DNA from: Elymus sibiricus
Lineage: Eukaryota; Streptophyta; Magnoliopsida; Poales; Poaceae
Direction: 5' to 3'
DNA: 64,000 nucleotides
NCBI GenBank assembly: GCA_039707655.1
Contig: CM077668.1
Coordinates: 403,912,130-403,976,129, forward strand
A model generated the notes under the pieces. That model saw only the letters and a program-made list of their open reading frames with translations. It had not been told where the DNA came from and did not search any database. Of this stretch, positions 55,906-64,000 are shown one piece after another. Made by a program: the position numbers and the translations under genes. Positions within the stretch are counted from its first letter, which is position 1, and each line of letters begins with the position of its first letter.

Positions 55906-56789
55906 CATGTAAAAAAGTTCTTGATCGTGGACAGATGTACCTCACAACACTGATGCTGGTCATGCTGTGTAACTCCTTGATTATGGAGTGACAGAGCATC
56001 ACCTACACCAGCATGGTGAGGTAGGCCTGCCACGCTCAAAGACTTAACGTCCTAGGCGGAGGAGGCTATTTAAACCGGTGATTACGCGCCTCGGTAAGCA
56101 TTGTGGTACTAAATTAAATTATACCGGACCTAACTCGTGGGCCGGCATAAAAAAAAATTAAGCCCACCCAGCTTTCTGGGCCGCAGAAGCGCCTACTCGG
56201 TCCGGCCCGATCAAGCCGCGAGGCGAAAGGGCCGGCCTTTCGGCCGCGATACGGCCCATCGGCGGGTCACAATGGGGCGGAGGCGGGAAACGGGCAAGTG
56301 AACTGAGCTTAGTATGGACTACCGACGCGGCTATTTAAGCCGGTCAGGGCGTCCTTCGGCGAGCGAGGTGCGACTAAACTTGCGCCGTGACCGCCCCCAC
56401 CTCCACCTCCCCCCTGCCATCCTCACTGGGCCGGCCCACGCGCGGTGCCCACCGCATCTACGCGCGCCGTTACTGGGCCGGTTCACACGCGGCGCCCAGA
56501 AGCCCAAGCGAGGGTGGGTATTTGTTTTCTTTTTTTGTTTTATCTTTAATAGATATTTCATAAAATTTTACTTTATTTATGTGCTTTTCGTTATACTTTA
56601 TAAAATGTTTAATAATTATTAAAAAAACACTCTTGAAATTGGAATTTTTTTATGTACTTTTATTTCTACTCTATAATTGTTTTTTCATTATTTATGTAAT
56701 TTTCTTTATACTTTATAGAATTGTACATATTTATGTTTTTTTATACTTTATAGAAATGTTTAATAATTATTAAAAAAACACTCTTTAGA
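55906..56789. other. Non-satellite segment splitting the 320-bp array
   Basis: The first 630 bp are GC-rich with several GGCCCA/TGGGCC motifs and two related blocks, GGCTATTTAAACCGGTG (56067) and GGCTATTTAAGCCGGTC (56329). The last 230 bp are very AT-rich, with a direct repeat of AATGTTTAATAATTATTAAA at about 56604 and 56756. No ORF is convincing. Confidence 0.6.
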
Positions 56790-57384
56790 ACCCCACGCAA
56801 GATTAGAACGAATTCGGACACCAAACGCACGTTGCGTCACGACCGGGCAGTGTTTTAGGGTTTTTCCACCGGGAAAACCCTAGGAAATGCATACAGTGTC
56901 GGAAGAAGCTAAAAATTTGCATGCATGATGCCCATGGTGATGCCAACGTGTGAAAAAAGTTTGGGGTCATTTGGCGGAGTCGGAAAAAAAACGTCCTTCG
57001 GGCTTGCCCTCCGTCAGACCCGAACAGTGCTGGTTGTAGAGGTGCTACGTGGTGGCATGCATGATATGACACCAAATTTTGCCAGGAAGTGGGCATGCAC
57101 ATCTTAGGCCCCCACGCAAGATTAGAACGAATTTGGACACCAAACACACGTTGCGTCACGACCGGGCAGTGTTTTAGGGTTTTTCCGCCGGGAAAACCCT
57201 AGGAAATGCATACAGTGTCGGAAGAAGCTAAAAATTTGCATGCATGATGCCCATGGTGATGCCAACGTGTGAAAAAAGTTTGGGGTCATTTGGCGGAGTC
57301 GGGAAAAAAAAGTCCTTCGGGCTTTTCCTCCGTCAGACCCGAACGGCGCTGGTTGTACAGGTGCTATGTGGTGGCATGCATAGT
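56790..57384 (+). repeat. Satellite-like tandem array, 320-bp period, block 2
   Basis: GCGTCACGACCGGGCAGTG falls at 56833 and 57153, again exactly 320 bp apart. These monomers form a variant with GATGCCCATGGTGATGCC instead of GCTTGTCATG. The array stops abruptly against a truncated LTR at 57385. Confidence 0.85.
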
Positions 57385-58370
57385 TTGTAGCTAGATGGCT
57401 TTTTCTCTCTTTTTGATCTTCAATACAATGTTCTCCTCGATGTTCTTGGAGTTCTATCCGATGTAATCACTTTTTGCGGTGTGTTTGTTGGGATCCGATG
57501 AATTGTGAGTTTATGATCAGATTATCCATGAATATTATTTGAGTCTTCTCTGATCTCTTTTATGCATGATTATTACAGCTTCATATTTCTTCTCCGATCT
57601 ATTGATTTGGTTTGGCCAACTAGATTGATTTATCTTGCCATGGGAAGAGGTGCTTTGTAATGGGTTCGATCTTGCGGTGCTCAATCCCAGTGAAAGAAAG
57701 GGACATGACACGTATGTATCATTGCTATTAAGGGTAAAAATATGGGGTTTATTCATACGTGAGTTTATCTTGTCTACATCATGTCATTGTTCTTAAGGCG
57801 TTACTCCGTTTTTTATGGACTTAATACACTAGATGCATGCTGGATAGCGGTCGATGTGGGGAGTAATAGTAGTAAATGCAGGCAGGAGTCGGTCTACTTG
57901 TCTCGGACGTGATGCCTATATACATTATCATTGCCTTGGATATTGTCATGATTATTTGCTTTTCTATCAATTGCCCAACAATAATTTGTCTACCCACCAT
58001 ATGCTATTTTCTTGAGAGAAGCCTCTAGTGAAAACTATGGCCCCCGGGTCTATCTAAATCATATACTAAAACCCTAAAAATATTTGCTGCACTTTTTCTT
58101 TATTTTATTTTATTTTGTATTTTTGTTTCAATCTATCTATCTATCACATACAATTTAATCTTGCAACTTACCGCCGAGGGATGGACAACCCCTTGTTTGC
58201 GTTGGGTGCAAGGATTTGTTGTTTTGTGTGCAGGTGCTGCTAACGAGGTGTTACATGATTCTCCTACTGGATTGATAAACTTGGTTTCATAACTGAGGGA
58301 AATACTTATCTCTATGGTACTGCATCTCCCTTCCTCTTCGGGGAATTACCAACGCAGCTCACAAGTAGCA
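57385..58370 (+). repeat. Truncated 5' LTR
   Basis: 986 bp match 62540-63525, from GTAGCTAGATGGCT to CAAGTAGCA, with scattered substitutions. It joins the 320-bp array directly, so a deletion or recombination removed the U3 part. Confidence 0.88.
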
Positions 58371-58381
58371 GGAAGAATTTC

Positions 58382-58399
58382 TGGCGCCGTTGCCGGGGA
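58382..58399 (+). other. Primer binding site (tRNA-Asp type)
   Basis: TGGCGCCGTTGCCGGGGA lies 11 bp after the LTR. This is the site used by many plant gypsy elements and pairs with tRNA-Asp. Confidence 0.75.
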
Positions 58400-58620
58400 G
58401 ACATTATCAACATCTATCAAGTACCTACGCATAAAACTCTCATCTCCTTGCATTTACTTTATTTGCATTTGCCTCTCGTTTTCATCTCCCCCACTTCTAA
58501 AAAGTTTTTACAAAAATACAAAAATATTTTCCGTTTGCCTTTTTCTTGTGTGCTATCTTCGCTTGTGTTGCCATGTGCCTTCTATTTGCTTGCATCTTCG
58601 CTTGCTAAAAATCTATTGAT

Positions 58621-59394
58621 ATGGATCCTCATACACTAGCTAATCTTTTCAAAAGATCCAATTATGATGAACAAATTTCTAGTGAGTTGAGTGCACTTGA
58701 TTTTCTCTATGAAGTTTTGCTTGAAAATCACGAATATGAAAATTGTGATGAAGTGTTATAAGAAGAAATTTATAAAGTGATTCATGATAGCTCCTTTATT
58801 GAAAAGCATGATTGCAATGATGTTACTATAAAATTTATTAATGTTAATTGTGCTAATAATATGCAAAACTATAAGCTTGGGGATGAAAATTTTGTTATGT
58901 GCACTACTTATTGCAATGATCACGATTGGGGTGATAATGCTTCTTATGATCTTGAAAATTTATTTAAACCTCATGATGAATATGTTATCGATAATAATGC
59001 TTGCAATAATTTTGAAAGTGGGTTTGGAAGAGCGTCAACTTTAGGTAATAATAATCCCACTATTTTGGAAGACTATAAGAATTTTATGCATGTGGATCAT
59101 GGAGAGAAAATTTTATATGATAGCTATATTGTTGAATTTGATTATGATCCTACATGTAATTATTATGAGAGAGGAAAATATGGTTTTAGAAATTTTCATG
59201 TTACTAAATTACCTCTTGTTATGTTGAGATTATCAATGTTTTACTCCTTTCCTTTGCATATGCTAGATATTTCTCGTCTTGATAATTTGTTTGCATATAA
59301 AAAGCCCATGCATAGGAAGCATGTTAGACTTAAATGTGTTTGTCACATGTATTATGATGCTCTTTTTGTGCTTCAATTCTTATCTTTCATGTGA
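58621..59394 (+). pseudogene. Gag-like ORF of the pol-less element with one nonsense codon
   Basis: From ATG at 58621 the frame runs 258 codons to TGA at 59392, broken only by a TAA at codon 47 (58759-58761). The start reads MDPHTLANLFKRS; the rest is unusually rich in N, D and Y, with YDPTCNYYERGKYGF. Codons are strongly AT-biased. The protein type recurs in this repeat family, but no known domain is visible. It may be a degenerate capsid-like protein. Confidence 0.6.
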
Positions 59395-60347
59395 GCATCA
59401 TTGAAATCTCAAAGGCTATCTTAATGGCTATAAAGAAAGAGCTTGTTGGGAGGCAACCCAATGAATAAAATAAAATTTTATTATTTGTTTCTGTTATTGT
59501 GTGTTTTCACTTTCATGCTACTGTTATGATTGAGTTTTTGTGTTTTTAATTAGTGTTTGTGCCAAGTAAAACCTTTGGGATGATTTGGAAGATAGTATAA
59601 TTGATGCTGTTTGGAAAACAGAAAGTTTTGCGTCCAGTGCTGAAATTTTGTTTCTGTACTGGTGCGTCATAAAAATCTGAAATATTTACACAGTATTTGT
59701 ATATGAATTTCCCACGTTGTCCTAATTTTTCAGAATTTTTAGAGTTACAGAAGTATGGCTTTTAAATAGATTGCTACAGACTGTTCTGTTTTTGACAGAT
59801 TCTGTTTTTGATGCACTACTTGCTTGTTTTGATGAAACTATGGATCGTATCGGGGGGTATAAGCCATGGAGAAGTTAGAATACAGTAGGTATAATGCAAA
59901 AATAAAATATGAATGGGTTTTCAACAGTACTTAAAGTGGTGATTTATTTTGTTATACTAACGGATCTCACGAAGGTTTTGTTGAGTTTTGTGTGATTGAA
60001 GTTTTCAAGTTTTGGGTGAGATCACGATGGATGAAGGAATAAGGAGTGGCAAGAGCCTAAGCTTGGGGATGCCCGAGGCACCCCAAGGTAATATTCAAGG
60101 AAGACTCAAGCGTCTAAGCTTGGGGATGCCCTGGAAGGCATCCCCACTTTCTTCTACCAACCATCGGTAATTTTACTTGGAGCTATATTTTTATTCGTCA
60201 CATGATATGTGTTTTGCTTGGAGCGTCTTGTATTATATGAGTCTTTGCTTTGTTTGCTTTTTAGTTTGTCACAATCATCCTTGCTGAACACACCTACTTT
60301 GAGAGAGCCACACGTTCATCATAATTTGTTAGAATACTCTTTGTGCT
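59395..60347 (+). other. Non-coding internal region of the pol-less element
   Basis: Holds the GGGAGGCAACCCAAT box just after the ORF (59447-59461) and two AAGCTTGGGGATGC boxes (60059-60072 and 60116-60129) identical to the polypurine tract. No ORF. Confidence 0.6.
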
Positions 60348-60640
60348 TCACTTAAATTTTTTGAGCTAGGCAGTTGCTCTAGTGCTTCACTTAATTTTTT
60401 TGAGCTAGGCAGTTGCTCTAGTGCTTCACTTAAATCTTTTTGAGCACGGTGGTGGCTATATTTTGAAGAAATGAACTCTCATGCTTCGCTTATATTATTT
60501 TGAGAGTTGACAAGATTAAAATTTTGAAGAAATAAACTCTCATGCTTCACTTATATTATTTTGAGAGTTGATAAGATTGAAATTTTGAAGAAATATTTGC
60601 ACTCTCATGCTTCGCTTATATCTTTTTGAGAGTTGATAAA
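60348..60640 (+). repeat. Tandem repeats built on CTTCACTTA...TTTTGAG
   Basis: Six units begin CTTC(A/G)CTTA, followed by an AT run and TTTTGAG. The first two are 39 bp and nearly identical (GCTAGGCAGTTGCTCTAGTG); the later ones are about 60 bp and contain GAGAGTTGA(T/C)AAGAT and GAAGAAAT. Confidence 0.85.
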
Positions 60641-61945
60641 AGTAACGGTAATTTGTACAAGATATGAATTTGGTCCCAAAGTGATGAATATTCAAGAGGG
60701 ATATAATAAAAACTTTCATATAGATCATTGGATATGATAAGTGTGATTCCTTGTAATAGTTTTGCGATATGGAAATGATAATATGTGAGTCATGTTAGTG
60801 AGTAATTTTGATGTAGTAAGAATATTAGTGTTAAGGTTTGTGATTCCCTATGCATGCACATTAAGTCAATAGTTATGCAAAGAAATTATATCCTACTTAT
60901 GGTGCATTATTCGGTGTTAGTTATGTTCAATGCATGTTTATGACCGTTTTCGTTTTTTGGTTGGTTGCTTCTCAATCTTTTGCTAGCCTTCATTTGTACT
61001 AAGCGGAAATACTGCTTGTGCATCCAAACTCCTTAAACCCAAGTTGTGCTAAATGAGTCCATTATATCTACCTATATGCGGTATTTCCATGCCGTTCCAA
61101 GTAAATTTGCGTGTGCCAACTCTAATTTTCAAAATAATTTTTCTGTTTTGTGTGCCCTTACCACTCATGAAGCGGTAGGGGGTGGCCAATATTTTCCATG
61201 CTAGGTGTGTTATTCTCACGATGAGTGTTTATTCACTTCTCATTGCACGAGAGAGTGGCTGGTAATAGGGATGCCCAGTCCCACAATGAAATCAAAATTA
61301 ATAACAACAAAATTCCTTGGAAAGTGATGGTATGGAGGGCACCCGTGGATACGGCTAGCCATGGATTGTGAAAGAATTGTGGAAAGGAAATAAACTTTAC
61401 TTTCTGTTTGGGAACCGCCTATGATGTGTCTAGCATGGAAGATATTGGGAATTCTCGGTCGTTTTCGTTGACATGAAAAGCATGCCTCTCAAAATATTTT
61501 TATCTCTCTAATTTAAGCTTTGAGCTCTGGCACATTTGACAAATCTCTGCTTCCCTCTGCGAAGGACCTATCTATTTACTTTTATGCAATTTTTATTTTC
61601 TTGAGTCTCCATCTTCTCTTATAAAGCACCAACTAGAGAGCACTATTGTCATACTTGTGCATTGTATGTAGCTAATATTTGAGTGTGTTTCATGAATGGA
61701 TCAATGATTGAGCATAATGGGCTAGGGATAACTTTCTTTAGCGTTGATATTTTGAAAGACATGATTGGTTGTTAGCATGCTTGAGTATTTATATCTTCAT
61801 GTCAAACTATAGACTATTGCTTTGAATCATTCAAGTCCAATGTCCATGCTACAAAAGAAAAGAATATATGATGAATATGATAGGCAGCATTCCACATCAA
61901 AAATTCTGTTTTTATCATTTACCTACTCGAGGACGAGCAGGAATT

Positions 61946-61959
61946 AAGCTTGGGGATGC
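61946..61959 (+). other. Polypurine tract of the pol-less element
   Basis: AAGCTTGGGGATGC sits directly before the TGATACGTCTCC start of the 3' LTR. Confidence 0.7.
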
Positions 61960-63525
61960 TGATACGTCTCCAACGTATCTATAATTTTTGATTGTTCCAT
62001 GCTGTTATATTATCAATCTTGGATATTTTATATGCATTTACAGCAATTATATATCATTTTTGGAGACTAACCTATTAACTTAGTGCCCAGTGCCAGTTGC
62101 TGTTTTCTGCCTGTTTTTTGTTTTACAGAAAATCAATACCAAACGAAGTCCAAATGCCACGAAACTTTTTGGAGATTTTTTTCTGGACAATACCAACACT
62201 AGAAGCTTCGGGAGATGACCAGACGCCAGAGGAGGTGGCCACGAGCCACCAGGGCGCACCTGGGGGGGGGGCAGGCACGCCCTGGTGCCTCGTGGGCCCA
62301 CCCCAGCTCCGTTTGACCTAATTCCACCACTATAAATTCCCAAAAAATCAGAAACCCCTAAGAGAGTCCACGAGATACTTTTTCCGCCGCCGCAAGTTTC
62401 TGTTCTTCAGAGATCCCATCTGGAGGCCTTCTCCGGTGCTCCACCGGAGAGGGAATCGATCACGGAGGGGCTCTACATCAACCTTGCTGCCCTTCCAATG
62501 ATGCGTGAGTAGTTTACCACAGACCTTCGGGTCTATATTTAGTAGCTAGATGGCTTCTTCTCTCTTTTTGATCTTCAATACAATGTTCTCCTCGATGTCC
62601 TTGGAGTTCTATCCGATGTAATCACTTTTTGCAGTGTGTTTGTTAGGATCCGATGAATTGTGAGTTTATGATCAGATTATCCATGAATATTATTTGAGTC
62701 TTCTCTGATCTCTTTTAGGCATGATTATTATAGCTTCGTATTTCTTCTCTGATCTATTGATTTGGTTTGGCCAACTAGATTGATTTATCTTGCCATGGGA
62801 AGAGGTGCTTTGTAATGGGTTCGATCTTGCGGTGCTCAAACCCAGTGACAGAAAGGGACATGACTTGTATGTATCATTGCTATTAAGGGTAAAAAGATGG
62901 GGTTTATTCATACGTGAGTTTATCTTGTCTACATCATGTCATCGTTCTTAAGGCGTTACTCCGTTCTTTATGGACTTAATACACTAGATGCATGCTGGAT
63001 AGCGGTCGATGTGTGGAGTAATAGTAGTAGATGCAGGAAGGGGTCGGTCTACTTGTCTCGGACGTGATGCCTATATACATGATCATTGCCTTGGATATTG
63101 TCATGATTATTTGCTTTTCTATCAATTACCCAACAGTAATTTGTCTACCCACCGTATGCTATTTTCTTGAGAGAAGCCTCTAGTGAAAACTATGGCCCCC
63201 GGGTCTATCTAAATCATATACTAAAACCCTACAAATATTTGCTGCACTTTTTCTTTATTTTATTTTATTTTGTATTTTTGTTTCAATCTATCTATCTATC
63301 ACATACAATTTAATCTTGCAACTTACCGCCGAGGGATTGACAACCCCTTGTTTGCGTTGGGTGCAAGGATTTGTTGTTTTGTGTGCAGGTGCTGCTAACG
63401 AGGTGTTGTGTGATTCTCCTACTGGATTGATGACCTTGGTTTCATAACTGAGGGAAATACTTATCTGTACTGTACTGCATCTCCCTTCCTCTTCAAGGAA
63501 TTACCAACGCAGCTCACAAGTAGCA
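61960..63525 (+). repeat. Complete 3' LTR
   Basis: 1566 bp, TGATACGTCTCC to CAAGTAGCA. It includes a stretch with an ATCT microsatellite (63286-63299) and TTTATTTTATTTTATTTTG. A CTATAAATTCCC at 62330-62341 is a TATA candidate. Confidence 0.88.
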
Positions 63526-64000
63526 CTCTCCACCTATATTTATAGGAAAACCCAAGGGGTAGGGTGGCTTCTCCAAGAAGCCATTAGGGAAAAATACCAA
63601 AAGGCCCTCAAGGTGGCTTCTCCAAGAAGCCACCAAAAAGTGCTTTTCACTATTCATGGAAACATTTTTCCGCGACAGTTAAATCCGAAAATATTTCTGT
63701 AGGTCTTAGATTAATTCCAGTACCCACTAAAATAATTTTGGACGCATTCCGAAACAATTCTGGATTAGTGATTTTCATCTGCGAAAAGCAACCAAAGCGG
63801 TTCTGGCAGCTCCGGAACATTTCCGGGTTTTTTCTCCGAAAAAATCCCAGAAGTTCCCAGAACAATTCTGGCACCCTCTAAGAATTTTCAGGCGTGTGCC
63901 GAAACCATTTTGACTTAATGGTATACTCCAAAACAACCTTTCGGTTTTACCGAAACTATTCCGGTGTTCTATCTCTGGAACTCTTCCGTTGTCTTCGAAA
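63526..64000. repeat. Unclassified repeat-like sequence at window end
   Basis: A hairpin GGTGGCTTCT-CCA-AGAAGCCACC lies at 63612-63634, with a near copy at 63563-63583. The rest has many CCGGAA/TTCCGG and TTCTGG motifs typical of Triticeae LTR interiors. No ORF of interest. Confidence 0.45.

Larger units (their letters stand above)
57385..63525 (+). mobile_element. Non-autonomous (pol-less) LTR retrotransposon, 5' LTR truncated
   Basis: Two LTR copies (57385-58370 partial, 61960-63525 complete) enclose 3.6 kb with a primer binding site, one short gag-like ORF and a polypurine tract, but no protease, reverse transcriptase or integrase. The LTR starts TGATACGTCTCC and ends CAAGTAGCA. The type is widespread in Triticeae (Sabrina/WHAM-like group by recognition, name tentative). 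It must have moved using enzymes of another element. The left duplication is lost with the missing 579 bp of the 5' LTR. Confidence 0.85.

Noticed and set aside
54480..57384. CRISPR-like regular repeats
   Set aside because: The 320-bp monomers are contiguous satellite units in plant DNA, without short repeats and unique spacers.

Overview
The window is plant nuclear DNA, almost certainly from a Triticeae grass (wheat, Aegilops or a close relative). The support is a copia element with Angela/BARE/WIS-type ends, very long gypsy/LARD-like LTRs, a Tat-lineage gypsy remnant with an antisense gene, many small CTCCCTCC-ended Stowaway-like MITEs in introns, and intron-rich genes with grass-style GC-rich first exons. 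Nothing prokaryotic is present. Family names are from recognition, not from a search.

Layout. 1-661 is part of a gypsy-like LTR read on the minus strand. 662-28814 is old minus-strand sequence broken up by nested insertions: a 15.6 kb three-LTR Angela-type copia composite (817-16413, target duplication TTTCC), a 4.3 kb solo LTR (16580-20865, target duplication GTTTG), LTR-like DNA (about 21012-28814), and inside that a 5'-deleted Tat-type gypsy (22703-28493) keeping integrase, 3' LTR and a multi-exon antisense gene. 28815-50539 is the gene island: two tandem plus-strand paralogues encoding ankyrin-repeat + TPR proteins (29767-37371, 11 exons, 444 aa; 42504-50539, 12 exons, 438 aa). All exon junctions keep frame and have GT/AG borders. 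Between them lie a LINE-like retroposon (38185-39840) and a decayed terminal-inverted-repeat element (about 41073-42369). 50540-54480 holds an RNase H-like ORF, a 71-bp tandem repeat array, a TATA box and a broken Triticeae repeat-associated gene. 54480-57384 is a satellite-like array with a 320-bp period, interrupted by an 885-bp GC-rich/AT-rich segment. 57385-63525 is a pol-less LTR retrotransposon with a truncated 5' LTR. The last 475 bp look like more LTR-type repeat.

The only two genes that look functional are the ankyrin-TPR pair. Each probably makes a soluble protein-interaction scaffold resembling Arabidopsis TPR10-type proteins. They have diverged at different residues of the Hsp70/Hsp90-binding carboxylate clamp. 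Everything else is mobile, decayed or repetitive DNA, and the most unusual structure is the copia composite.
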